DNA from: CAZADA01 sp964568975
GTDB lineage: Bacteria > Pseudomonadota > Alphaproteobacteria > Caulobacterales > Maricaulaceae
Direction: 5' to 3'
Assembly: GCA_964568975.1 (NCBI GenBank)
Contig: CAZMSO010000012.1
Location: 1 to 64,000 of the forward strand
Length of the DNA stretch: 64,000 bases
The position numbers and the translations under genes were made by a program. This document shows, one piece after another, positions 9,052 through 16,560 of the stretch. The notes below the pieces were generated by a model that saw nothing but the letters and a program-made list of their open reading frames with translations, did not search any database and was not told the origin of the DNA. Position 1 is the first letter of the stretch. Every line of letters begins with the position of its first letter.

Positions 9052-9111
9052 CTGTCGCGGGCGCCGGGTTCGCGCTTGGCGGAGGCCCGCTGCGCGGAGT
9101 ACACCACGGTT

Positions 9112-9528
9112 ATGCTCGGACGTTTGAACCATGTCGGCGTGGCTGTGCCGGCGCTTGAGGCCGGGGTGGCGCGCTATCGCGCCCTTTTTGGGGCGGACAC
9201 GCCGGTGTCTGAGGTGATTGAGCTGGAGGCGCAGCAAGTGCGCGTGCGCTTTGTGCATGCGCCCAACGCCGAGATCGAACTGCTTGAGCCCCTAGCCGGC
9301 GCGGGCCCGATCGCGAAATTTCTGGAGAAGAACCCCGCCGGCGGCCAACACCATGTCGCGTTTGAGGTTCCTGACATTCACGCTGCGATGGCGCATATGC
9401 AGGCGCATGGGGCGCGCGTGCTCAACGAACCGCGCCTCGGCGCCCATGGCACGCTCGTGGTGTTTGTGCATCCTAAGGACTTTACCGGCGTGCTCCTCGA
9501 ACTCATGGAGCCGCCGGGACATGAGTGA
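9112..9528 (+). CDS. mce: Methylmalonyl-CoA epimerase
   Basis: Interconverts the (2R) and (2S) epimers of methylmalonyl-CoA in the propionyl-CoA to succinyl-CoA route. A 138-residue protein of the vicinal-oxygen-chelate fold. Metal-ligand positions are visible: His in LNHVGVAV near the N-terminus, His in GGQHHVAFEV, and Glu in LLELME near the C-terminus. FLEKNPAGGQHH is the typical family signature. The end overlaps the ttcA start by eight bases. Mce usually follows rnj and precedes a DUF1467 gene in alphaproteobacteria; here a kinase gene sits before it, and ttcA and a membrane gene after it. Confidence 0.95.
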   Translation: MLGRLNHVGVAVPALEAGVARYRALFGADTPVSEVIELEAQQVRVRFVHAPNAEIELLEPLAGAGPIAKFLEKNPAGGQHHVAFEVPDIHAAMAHMQAHGARVLNEPRLGAHGTLVVFVHPKDFTGVLLELMEPPGHE

Positions 9529-10459
9529 CGTCGGGGCTGGCGCTTTCGACGGCCCCGACCCCGCCCGGCCGGTCGTGGAGCACGCCCACCGGATCTACGC
9601 CCGCGCGCCGTCCTCAGTGACGTTTAAAAAGCTGCGCAAGCGCATTGTCCGCCAGGCGCTCGAGGTGATCCGCACCTACCGTCTGATCACCCCGCGGCGG
9701 GGTGGCGGTCGGCCGAAATGGCTCGTGTGTCTCTCCGGCGGCAAGGACAGCTACACGCTCCTCGCGGCGCTTCTCGACCTGCAACACCAAGGCGCGCTGC
9801 CGGTGGAGCTCTTGGCGTGCAATCTCGATCAGGGCCAGCCAGGCTTTCCCAAGCATGTGCTGCCGGACTACTTGACAGACCTCGGCGTTCCCCACCGCAT
9901 TATCACCGAAGACACTTATTCCATCGTCACCGACAAGACGCCGCAGACGCGCACCTATTGCGCGCTCTGCTCGCGCCTGCGCCGGGGGATCCTTTACCGC
10001 GTCGCGCGCGAGGAGGGGTGCGACGCGGTCGTCCTCGGCCACCATCGCGATGATGCGCTTGAGACCTTCATGATGAACCTCTTCCATGGCGGGCGGTTGG
10101 CGGCGATGCCGCCCAAGCTCGTCAATGACGAAGGTGACCTGCTGGTGCTTCGGCCGCTCTTGTTCTCCGCGGAGGCCGACATCGCGAAGTTTGCGGACCT
10201 CATGGGTTTTCCGATCATTCCCTGCAATCTCTGCGGCTCCCAAGACGGCCTGCAGCGCATGGCCATGAAGACTCTGCTCGACAGCTGGGAGGCGAAAAGC
10301 CCCGGGCGGCGCCAAGTCATGTTCCGCGCGCTGATGCACGCGCGGCCGTCGCATCTCGCGGACCCCGGGCTTTTTGACTTCGCGAACCTCGCGCCCGCGC
10401 CGCGTGTGGAAGACGAGCCCCATGGCCGACGCCCAACCGCCACACCGACATCGCTGTGA
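9521..10459 (+). CDS. ttcA: tRNA 2-thiocytidine(32) synthetase TtcA
   Basis: ATP-dependent iron-sulfur enzyme that thiolates cytidine 32 in some tRNAs. About 312 residues. The PP-loop ATP motif is SGGKDSYTLL at about residue 70. The cluster-binding CxxC is in YCALCSRLRRG, and a second Cys pair is in CNLCGSQDGLQR. GHHRDDALETFMMNLFHGG is typical of the family. The start ATG 9521 lies inside the end of mce, so translation may be coupled. A short Ala/Pro/Arg-rich tail follows the catalytic part. Confidence 0.93.
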   Translation: MSDVGAGAFDGPDPARPVVEHAHRIYARAPSSVTFKKLRKRIVRQALEVIRTYRLITPRRGGGRPKWLVCLSGGKDSYTLLAALLDLQHQGALPVELLACNLDQGQPGFPKHVLPDYLTDLGVPHRIITEDTYSIVTDKTPQTRTYCALCSRLRRGILYRVAREEGCDAVVLGHHRDDALETFMMNLFHGGRLAAMPPKLVNDEGDLLVLRPLLFSAEADIAKFADLMGFPIIPCNLCGSQDGLQRMAMKTLLDSWEAKSPGRRQVMFRALMHARPSHLADPGLFDFANLAPAPRVEDEPHGRRPTATPTSL

Positions 10460-10891
10460 ACCTCTTGACCACGCTCAAGGCGCAGCTGCGCGGGGGTCCC
10501 TGCCGGCCGATGAACGCGGAATGCAACGTGAAGCCGCCGATCGGCCGCGACCGCTAACCGGACGCGCGACGAGCAGACGGGGCTCGCCGCCACGCTGACG
10601 CCGCCGGCGCGTGATGTGAGGCCCCCCTTCGCGGAAATCGATGAGGACGTCGCCGTCGACGCAGCGTGACCGAACGCGCCCCGCGACGCCCGCAGCGTGG
10701 ACAGCGACCGCGCATTGCGGGGATTGTCCACCGGCACGGCGCGCGGGGATCTGGCGTCGTGTTTAATCTTTGGTTGCACTCATCCCACACAAACAGTTCA
10801 GGCAGTTCAGGCGATCGACGCGGTCGCGCGACGGCGGTCACGGCTGTGCGCGCGGCCCGGCGGCGCGCTTAAGCGGATCCATGGGGTTGTG
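10460..10891 (+). other. 432-base interval with a possible decayed short gene
   Basis: No gene of normal length is supported. A 33-codon frame starts at GTG 10456, overlapping the ttcA stop as GTGA, and ends at TAA 10555-10557. Its beginning (MNLLTTLKAQLRGG) reads like real coding sequence. About 70 bases on, another frame reads TGLAATLTPPARDV and then PPFAEIDEDVAVDAA before TGA at about 10669, but it has no start. The two pieces could be a frameshifted small gene. No tRNA or clear promoter was found in the rest. Confidence 0.3.
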
Positions 10892-11323
10892 ATGGCGATG
10901 GTGTGGGAGTTTTTGGCGTTTCCGTGGGGGTATGCGTGGCGCGCTTGGTCGTCCCAAGAGGGCGCAGAGATGCTGTCGATGATTCTGTGGAGCGGGCTTG
11001 GGCTCCATCTGTTTTTGAGCGTCTTCCCGAAGCCGTTTAAGCTGCGAGCGAGTTTAACGTTGCTGCTAACCTACATCGCGATGGTGGCGGTGGCGTCCGC
11101 AGGGGTGGCTCTGCGCGGTCTGGGGGCGCTGCAATCGGATTTGCTGGTGTTCGTCACCTTGGCGTCGATGGTGCTGATTGTGGCGCTCTACATTGCGGTG
11201 TCGCAGAAAGCGTGGCGGCGCGCGTTTTTAGTCGGGCTGGTGTTTGTGCCCCATGGCGCGTTGATGCTGCTGTCGGCGAATGATCAATTCTGGCCCGAAG
11301 CGATGCGCGTCGCCCAGCTCTGA
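10892..11323 (+). CDS. Membrane protein of unknown function (4 helices)
   Basis: About 143 residues and not recognised. It begins MAMVWEFLAFPWGYAWRAW and has about four hydrophobic segments: ILWSGLGLHLFLSVF, SLTLLLTYIAMVAVASAGVAL, LLVFVTLASMVLIVALYIAV and AFLVGLVFVPHGALMLL. A possible extension to 10697 would add a basic, low-hydrophobicity stretch that does not resemble the rest, so ATG 10892 is preferred (GTG 10889 and ATG 10898 are possible). It lies between ttcA and a DUF1467 gene on the same strand, 30 bases before the latter. No enzymatic motif is visible. Confidence 0.7.
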   Translation: MAMVWEFLAFPWGYAWRAWSSQEGAEMLSMILWSGLGLHLFLSVFPKPFKLRASLTLLLTYIAMVAVASAGVALRGLGALQSDLLVFVTLASMVLIVALYIAVSQKAWRRAFLVGLVFVPHGALMLLSANDQFWPEAMRVAQL

Positions 11324-11353
11324 CGCCGCCGCCGCGGGAGGCGGAGGGCGCGC

Positions 11354-11593
11354 ATGGGACCCGTCACGGGCGTTGTGACCTTTGTGATTGTGTGGTGGAC
11401 CGTGTTTTTCGCGGTCTTACCGCTGGGCGTGCGCAGCCAGCTGGAGGAGGGCGAGGTCACGCCCGGTTCTGAGCCTGGCGCGCCGGCGCGTCCGGATCTG
11501 CGGCGCAAAGTCGTGCTGACCACCGTCATCAGCGCCGGCGTGTGGCTCGTCGTCTTTGCGATCGTGGTCTCTGGCGTGATCCCAACGCCTTAA
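11354..11593 (+). CDS. DUF1467 family membrane protein
   Basis: A 79-residue inner-membrane protein with two helices, one at the N-terminus (GVVTFVIVWWTVFFAVLPLGV) and one at the C-terminus (ISAGVWLVVFAIVVSGVI). The central loop contains EGEVTPGSEPGAPARPDLRRK, including the characteristic Pro-Gly-Ser/Thr-Glu-Pro-Gly-Ala-Pro pattern. The family has no known function and in alphaproteobacteria is typically found next to mce, which supports the call. Its last four bases overlap the end of the convergent metC. Confidence 0.85.
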   Translation: MGPVTGVVTFVIVWWTVFFAVLPLGVRSQLEEGEVTPGSEPGAPARPDLRRKVVLTTVISAGVWLVVFAIVVSGVIPTP

Positions 11594-12747
11594 GCGGCGG
11601 CGTGGAGCGCTGCAAAACCGCGCTCCAGATCCGCCGTCAGCGCGTCCAGCGGATCAAGTCCGACGGCGAACCGCAGCAACGGTCCCTCCAGCGCGGCTTC
11701 GCTCGCTTGGCGCGACAGCTGGGGATCGCAATGAATGGCGAGGCTCTCAAACCCGCCATAAGAAAAGCCCAAGCCGAAGACGCGCAGCGCGTCGAGGAAG
11801 GCGAGCACGGCCCGCGTCGACACGGGCTTGAGCACGACGCCGAAGAGCCCGCCCGCGCCCGTGAAATCCCGCGCCCACACGGCGTGGTCGGGATGATCCG
11901 GTAAAGCGGGATGGATGACGCGCGCCACCTCCGGCCGCTGCTGGAGCCACAGCGCCAGCGCGCGCGCCGTCGCGTCATGGCGTTCCATGCGCAAGGCGAG
12001 CGTGCGCATGCCGCGCAACACAAGGTAGGCGTCGTCGGGCGAGGTGGCGAGCCCGGCTTCGCGCACAAACGCGCCGACCTTCGCTGCGGTCTCGCGCGTG
12101 CGGCTGACGATGGCGCCCATGAACACGTCCGACGCGCCGGACGGGTATTTGGTCGCGGCGTTGACGCTGATGTCGACCCCAAGCGCCAGCGGCTTCAGGA
12201 ACACGCCGCCCGACCAGGTGGTGTCGAGGATTGTCGTCACCCCCCGCGCGGCCGCGACCGTGGCGATGGCGGGGACATCCTGCACGTCGAAGGTCAGCGA
12301 GCCTGGGCTTTCCAGCACCACCGCCGTGGTTGTGTCTCGAAACCGCGCTGCAATGTCGGCTCCCATGCGGGGGTCATAAGCTTCCGCCTCAACGCCGAAG
12401 CGCTTAAGCGTGCGAAAGGCTGTGCGGCGCGTGGGGCCATAGACGCTGTCGCTGATGAGGAGGTGATCGCCGGCGCTGCACACCGCCATGATCGCGGCCG
12501 TCATCGCCGCGACGCCGGAGGGCGCAAGCGCGCAGTCCGCCCCGCCTTCAAGCGCAGTGAAGGCTTCGCGCAACGCCATGTGGATCTGGTGGCCGTGGCG
12601 GCCATAGGTCGCGGGCCCCTCGCCGCGATACAAATCCGCCGCGCGCGCCATCAGCCGAGTGGAGGCGCGCTCCACGGGCGGGTTGACGGTGTCGCCCCAG
12701 GCGAGATGACGCGATTGCGGGCGAAACGCTGGGCGGTCCTCGCTCAT
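11590..12747 (-). CDS. metC: Cystathionine beta-lyase
   Basis: PLP-dependent enzyme converting cystathionine to homocysteine, pyruvate and ammonia. 385 residues, Cys/Met metabolism PLP family. The N-terminus shows VNPPVERASTRL. YGRHGHQIHMALREAFTALE is the substrate region, and APSGVAAMTAAIMAV binds cofactor phosphate. LDTTWSGG holds the Asp that contacts the pyridine nitrogen, and the PLP lysine lies in NAATKYPSGASDV. It is the last gene of a minus-strand unit cysK-sseA-metC. Its ATG overlaps the sseA stop by four bases. Related family members could have another gamma- or beta-lyase activity. Confidence 0.9.
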   Translation of the reverse strand: MSEDRPAFRPQSRHLAWGDTVNPPVERASTRLMARAADLYRGEGPATYGRHGHQIHMALREAFTALEGGADCALAPSGVAAMTAAIMAVCSAGDHLLISDSVYGPTRRTAFRTLKRFGVEAEAYDPRMGADIAARFRDTTTAVVLESPGSLTFDVQDVPAIATVAAARGVTTILDTTWSGGVFLKPLALGVDISVNAATKYPSGASDVFMGAIVSRTRETAAKVGAFVREAGLATSPDDAYLVLRGMRTLALRMERHDATARALALWLQQRPEVARVIHPALPDHPDHAVWARDFTGAGGLFGVVLKPVSTRAVLAFLDALRVFGLGFSYGGFESLAIHCDPQLSRQASEAALEGPLLRFAVGLDPLDALTADLERGFAALHAAA

Positions 12748-13613
12748 CGGCGCGGCGCGGTGGGGCCCGTCTCCACCGGCAAATCCGCGCGCGCGCCCCA
12801 GTCCGCCCACGAGCCGTCATAAACGGCGGCGTCGGCGCGCCCGACCCGCGCGAGCGCCAGCGCCGCAAGCGAGGCCGTCACGCCGGAGCCGCAGCTGGTG
12901 ACGAGCGTCGGTGCGTCGAGGTCGACGCCCGCTTGCGCCAATGTCGCGCGCAGGGCGTCCGGCGGCTTCATCGCGCCGTCGTTGCGGAGGAAGGCCCGAT
13001 AAGGCGTGTTGCGCGCGCCAGGGATATGGCCCGGCCGCACGCCGGGGCGCGGCTCCGCCTCCTCGCCGGCGAAGCGCCCGGGTGATCGCGCGTCGAGGAT
13101 GTGCAAGGCCGTTTCGCCCCCGCTCAGCGCGGCGGCGATGCGCTCAGCGTCCATGACCAGCTCCTCCCGCAGGCGTGGGGCGAATGCAGGCGCAGGCGTC
13201 GGCGCCGTCGCGGCCGCCGGCTGCGGCGACACCACCTCTCCCGCCGCCGCCCAGGCCGGCAGGCCGCCATCAAGCACGCGCACATCCTCAAAGCCGATCA
13301 TGCGCAGCATCCACCAGGCCCGCGGCGCGGAAAACAGGCCGATGCGATCATAGGCGACCACCGGCGCGTCCGGATGCAGCCCAAGGCGCGCAAGGGCGGC
13401 GGCGAACACCGCCGGCGCCGGCATCATATGCGGGCGCGGATCGTCCAGATCGCGCAGCACATCAATGTCGAAGGAGACGGCCCCGGCGATGGAGCCCTCC
13501 ATCGCCACCGCCGGACCGCCAGGGAAGGTCCACGTGGCGTCGATCACCCGCGGCGGGGTCGATCCGCTCAGCGCGGCGGCGAGGTCAGCAACGCTGATGA
13601 GGGGATCGATCAT
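12744..13613 (-). CDS. sseA: 3-mercaptopyruvate/thiosulfate sulfurtransferase
   Basis: Two tandem rhodanese domains, about 289 residues. The C-terminal domain carries the active-site loop TSCGSGVTASL. The CGSGVTA form is typical of 3-mercaptopyruvate sulfurtransferases, while thiosulfate rhodaneses usually have CRxGx(R/T). The inactive N-terminal domain has VVAYDRIGLFSAPRAWWML and DGGLPAWAA. ATG 13613 is chosen because GGAG is nine bases upstream; an in-frame ATG at 13628 would add five residues. It lies between cysK and metC, consistent with cysteine sulfur handling. Confidence 0.9.
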   Translation of the reverse strand: MIDPLISVADLAAALSGSTPPRVIDATWTFPGGPAVAMEGSIAGAVSFDIDVLRDLDDPRPHMMPAPAVFAAALARLGLHPDAPVVAYDRIGLFSAPRAWWMLRMIGFEDVRVLDGGLPAWAAAGEVVSPQPAAATAPTPAPAFAPRLREELVMDAERIAAALSGGETALHILDARSPGRFAGEEAEPRPGVRPGHIPGARNTPYRAFLRNDGAMKPPDALRATLAQAGVDLDAPTLVTSCGSGVTASLAALALARVGRADAAVYDGSWADWGARADLPVETGPTAPRR

Positions 13614-13630
13614 GGCGACGCGCTCCATCG

Positions 13631-14659
13631 TCAGCTTAACCAGGGCGGGGTGGGCAGCCCCTTGGAGCGCAAGAAGGTCGGGTTGAACAGCTTTGATTGA
13701 TACCGCTGGCCGTAATCACACAAGATCGTGACGATGGTTTTGCCCGGGCCAAGCTCGCGGGCGAGGCGGATCGCGCCGGCGATGTTGATCCCCGCCGAGC
13801 CGCCCAGACAAAGCCCTTCTTGCATGACGAGCCCGTAAAGGATCTCCAAGGCTTCCGCATCCGGGACCATGAAGGGGTGGTCGACGGCGAGACCCTCGAG
13901 ATTGGCGGTGACGCGGCCCTGGCCGATGCCCTCAGTGATGGAGGAGCCTTCCGCCTTCAGCTCGCCATGGGCGTACCAATGGAAAAGCTTTGCGCCCATG
14001 GGATCGGCAAGGCCGATTTGGATGGCCGGGTTTTTCTCCTTCAGCGCGTGGCCGACGCCCGCGAGGGTGCCGCCGGAACCCACAGCGCAAATGAAGCCGT
14101 CCACTTTGCCGTCCGTTTGGCGCCAAATCTCGGGCCCCGTGGTGCGCGCGTGGGCCTCGCGGTTGGCGACATTGTCGAATTGGTTCGCCCAGATCGCGCC
14201 ATGGGGATTGCTGGCCGCCCGCTCCTCGGCGAGGCGGCGGGAGGTGTGGATATAATTGCGCTGGTCGGAATAGGGGACGGCGTCGACCTCCACCAGCTCC
14301 GCCCCGATGAGGCGAATGGCGTCTTTTTTTTCCTGGCTTTGGGTGCGGGGAAAAACAATCGTGGTCTTATAGCCCAGCGCGTTGCCCACCACCGCCAGGC
14401 CGATGCCGGTGTTGCCTGCGGTGCCTTCCACGATCTCCCCGCCCGGCTGAAGCAGGCCCTTCGCCTCCGCGTCGCGGATAATGCCGAGCGCCGCGCGATC
14501 CTTCACCGATTGGCCGGGATTGAGGAACTCGCACTTACCGAGGATCTCACACCCCGTCGCGTCGGAGGCTTGCTTCAGCCGCAGCAGGGGCGTGTCGCCG
14601 ATCAAATCAATCACTGAGGAAGCTGTGTGCACAGCCGGGGAGAGGGATTCCACCGCCAT
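13631..14659 (-). CDS. cysK: Cysteine synthase A (O-acetylserine sulfhydrylase)
   Basis: PLP enzyme that makes cysteine from O-acetylserine and sulfide. 342 residues. IGDTPLLRLKQAS starts the fold, and the cofactor lysine is in NPGQSVKDRAALG. The phosphate-contacting loop reads EGTAGNTGIGLA rather than the EPTSGNTG of classical CysK; this variant is common in alphaproteobacterial paralogs. AVGSGGTLAGVGHALK is the Gly-rich phosphate site. It is the first gene of the sulfur operon. The region upstream (14660-14857) is shared with the divergent ChrR-like gene and carries that gene's promoter. Confidence 0.9.
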   Translation of the reverse strand: MAVESLSPAVHTASSVIDLIGDTPLLRLKQASDATGCEILGKCEFLNPGQSVKDRAALGIIRDAEAKGLLQPGGEIVEGTAGNTGIGLAVVGNALGYKTTIVFPRTQSQEKKDAIRLIGAELVEVDAVPYSDQRNYIHTSRRLAEERAASNPHGAIWANQFDNVANREAHARTTGPEIWRQTDGKVDGFICAVGSGGTLAGVGHALKEKNPAIQIGLADPMGAKLFHWYAHGELKAEGSSITEGIGQGRVTANLEGLAVDHPFMVPDAEALEILYGLVMQEGLCLGGSAGINIAGAIRLARELGPGKTIVTILCDYGQRYQSKLFNPTFLRSKGLPTPPWLS

Positions 14660-14793
14660 GGGAGACGCCTTGTGTGACGGCGCGCTGCGCCCAACGCGGT
14701 CGCGAGCCTAGCGCCGTTTCGCGCGCCTTCAAACTGTCAGGCCGGCTTGACGGGATGTGTTGTCAAAAAAATGCGTGCGGCGCGCGCTCGCGG

Positions 14794-14823
14794 TGATCCG
14801 CCCGCCGCAGGGGCGCGTACCGT
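14794..14823 (+). promoter_or_regulatory. ECF (sigma-E/ChrR type) promoter candidate for the ChrR-like gene
   Basis: TGATCC at 14794-14799, 18 bases, then TACCGT at 14818-14823, ending 35 bases before ATG 14858. The Rhodobacter sphaeroides sigma-E consensus is TGATCC-N18-TAAGA. The -35 is identical, and only the TA of the -10 is kept. Support comes mainly from two further sites with the same geometry in this gene block. Confidence 0.55.
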
Positions 14824-14857
14824 GGTCAACAAAAACATATCCGGGGGTTCAAGCGCG

Positions 14858-15511
14858 ATGCGCGATGAACTGCATTTTGATTACGCCGCGGGCGCGCTGT
14901 CGGACGGGCTCGCGCTGTTAACAGCCACACAGCTGAGCATGCTCGGCGATGCGCGCGCGCGGGTCGCCGACTGGGAGCGGGCGGGCGCGGCTTTGCTGGA
15001 GCAAGAGCCGGGGGTTCCCTTGGCGGCGGACGCTCTGACACGGACGCTGTCGGCCCTCGACGGGCCGGCCGCCGACGAGGAGGCGGACCCGCGCACTGCG
15101 TCGCTGGAGGACGCCGGCTTCGTCGCCGCCGCGCGCTTCGGGCCGTTGGAGCGGTTGCTCGGCCAGTCGCTGGAGGCGGCGTCCTGGCGCACGGTGATGC
15201 CGGGCATGGCGGAGCACCGCCTTGAGGCGGTGTCGAGCCCGACGGAGACCGTAAAGCTCATTCGCTTCGGCGCGGGGCGCAAAATGCTGCTGCACGGCCA
15301 CCATGGGCGCGAGACCACGCTGATCTTGCGCGGCGGTTATGATGACGAAACGGGCTCCTACACCGCCGGCGACATCACTGTCGCTGACAGTCACGTCGAG
15401 CATCAGCCCCAGGTGCACCCCGGCGAGGATTGCTATTGCTTGACCGTCATGGAAGGCGGCGTGGCGGTGCGCAATCCCGTGCGCGAGTTCTTGCGGTATT
15501 TTCTGCGCTGA
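14858..15511 (+). CDS. ChrR-like cupin anti-sigma factor, zinc ligands of the anti-sigma domain lost
   Basis: About 217 residues, with the two-part ChrR layout. The N-terminal part (HFDYAAGALSDGLALLTATQ) aligns by eye with the ChrR anti-sigma domain, but the THLxxCxxC zinc motif reads TQLSMLGDARA, so His and both Cys are replaced. The C-terminal cupin keeps all expected ligands: HGHHGRE, with two His and a Glu, and the later His in HVEHQP. ChrR holds its ECF sigma factor inactive and releases it on singlet oxygen stress. No sigma factor gene adjoins this one. ATG 14858 fits both the conserved N-terminus and the promoter upstream. Confidence 0.85.
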   Translation: MRDELHFDYAAGALSDGLALLTATQLSMLGDARARVADWERAGAALLEQEPGVPLAADALTRTLSALDGPAADEEADPRTASLEDAGFVAAARFGPLERLLGQSLEAASWRTVMPGMAEHRLEAVSSPTETVKLIRFGAGRKMLLHGHHGRETTLILRGGYDDETGSYTAGDITVADSHVEHQPQVHPGEDCYCLTVMEGGVAVRNPVREFLRYFLR

Positions 15512-15523
15512 CCCTGCGCTTCT

Positions 15524-15593
15524 GACTGCACGCCTGTGACTGCGCGCCTGTGACTGCGCGCCTGTGACTGCGCGCCTGTGACTGCGCGCCTGT
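15524..15593. repeat. 14-bp tandem repeat at the edge of an assembly gap
   Basis: Five units of GACTGCGCGCCTGT (the first with one change) at 15524-15593. Two more units lie after the gap at 15721-15748. It is in the intergenic space between the ChrR-like gene and the DUF6134 gene. Confidence 0.95.
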
Positions 15594-15619
15594 GGCCGCG
15601 CAACGTCCGGCTCATGGGT

Positions 15620-15719
15620 NNNNNNNNNNNNNNNNNNNNNNNNNNNNNNNNNNNNNNNNNNNNNNNNNNNNNNNNNNNNNNNNNNNNNNNNNNNNNNNNN
15701 NNNNNNNNNNNNNNNNNNN
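15620..15719. other. Assembly gap (100 N) with identical 55-base flanks
   Basis: Exactly 100 N. The 55 bases before it (15565-15619) are identical to the 55 bases after it (15720-15774), including two 14-bp repeat units and 26 bases of unique sequence. The two contigs therefore probably overlap, and no sequence may be missing. Confidence 0.9.
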
Positions 15720-15806
15720 TGACTGCGCGCCTGTGACTGCGCGCCTGTGGCCGCGCAACGTCCGGCTCATGGGTGCGGCGTCAAGGGTGTCGCGTCAAGG
15801 GCGTGG

Positions 15807-15836
15807 TGATCCTCGCCCCCCATCCTGGCGTAAAGG
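15807..15836 (+). promoter_or_regulatory. ECF (sigma-E/ChrR type) promoter candidate for DUF6134-photolyase-SDR
   Basis: TGATCC at 15807-15812, exactly 18 bases, then TAAAGG at 15831-15836. This is the closest of the three sites to the Rhodobacter sigma-E consensus TGATCC-N18-TAAGA. It ends 46 bases before ATG 15882. Confidence 0.65.
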
Positions 15837-15881
15837 AGGGATGTGCGCTTGGTTGCGCGCGTCTTGGAAGGAGAGACACCC

Positions 15882-16559
15882 ATGGTTGGAACGCCTGTGC
15901 GCACCTGGATTGTCGCTGTCCTCGCCGTCATGGTCGGCGCGGCGGGCGCGCTCGCGACGCCGCCGGACACGGGGCGCATCGCCTTCGATGTTTTGCGCAA
16001 TGGCAAACCGTTGGGCTCCCACATTGTCAGCTTTGAGACAGTGGACGACGCCCTGATCGTGACCGTGGACGTTGATCTGAAGGTCAAGATCGGCCCCTTC
16101 ACGCCGTTCCGCTATCGCCATGACGTGCGCGAGGTGTGGCGGGACGGGCGGCTCGACACGCTGTCAGCGGAAACGCTTAAAGACGGCGACACCTATGGCC
16201 TTGAGGCGCGCCGCCAAGGCGACGGGACGCTTGTTGTGGACGGCCGCGATTATCAAGGCGACGCACCGGGCGACATCATCCCCTCGACATGGTGGAACAT
16301 CGCCGTTCTTGAACAAGACCGCGCGCTCAACAGCGAAAACGGCGAATTGATGGACGTTGCGGTGACGTCGCTCGGCCGTGAGACGATCGAAGCCGCCGGA
16401 CGCGACATTGAGGCGGAGCATTATCGCCTCGAGGCGTCGCTCACCCTCGACCTCTGGTATGACGACGCCGGGCGCTGGGTGAAATGCGCGTTTGTCGCCC
16501 GCGGCTCCGACATTGAGTATGTGCTGGCGGAGCCGGTGAGCGCCCAGGGCGCGCCCTGA
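15882..16559 (+). CDS. DUF6134 family secreted protein
   Basis: About 225 residues. The N-terminus has a short hydrophobic signal-like segment (TWIVAVLAVMVGAAGALA) and then IAFDVLRNGKPLGSHIVSFE, a beta-rich lipocalin-like pattern typical of DUF6134 proteins. It is predicted to be exported. ATG 15882 is preceded by GGAAGGAGAG, a strong ribosome-binding site. The photolyase gene begins one base after its stop, so the two are co-transcribed and placed with light-stress functions. Its molecular role is unknown. Confidence 0.75.
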   Translation: MVGTPVRTWIVAVLAVMVGAAGALATPPDTGRIAFDVLRNGKPLGSHIVSFETVDDALIVTVDVDLKVKIGPFTPFRYRHDVREVWRDGRLDTLSAETLKDGDTYGLEARRQGDGTLVVDGRDYQGDAPGDIIPSTWWNIAVLEQDRALNSENGELMDVAVTSLGRETIEAAGRDIEAEHYRLEASLTLDLWYDDAGRWVKCAFVARGSDIEYVLAEPVSAQGAP

Positions 16560-16560
16560 T

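Noticed and set aside
10740..10830. Possible tRNA or small RNA in the AT-richer stretch before the 4-helix membrane gene
   Set aside because: No cloverleaf or stable stem could be drawn; only a short CAGTTCAGG direct repeat is visible.
11911..12822. 303-codon plus-strand frame opposite metC
   Set aside because: Antisense to a clear PLP enzyme, no family motif, Arg/Ala-rich composition.
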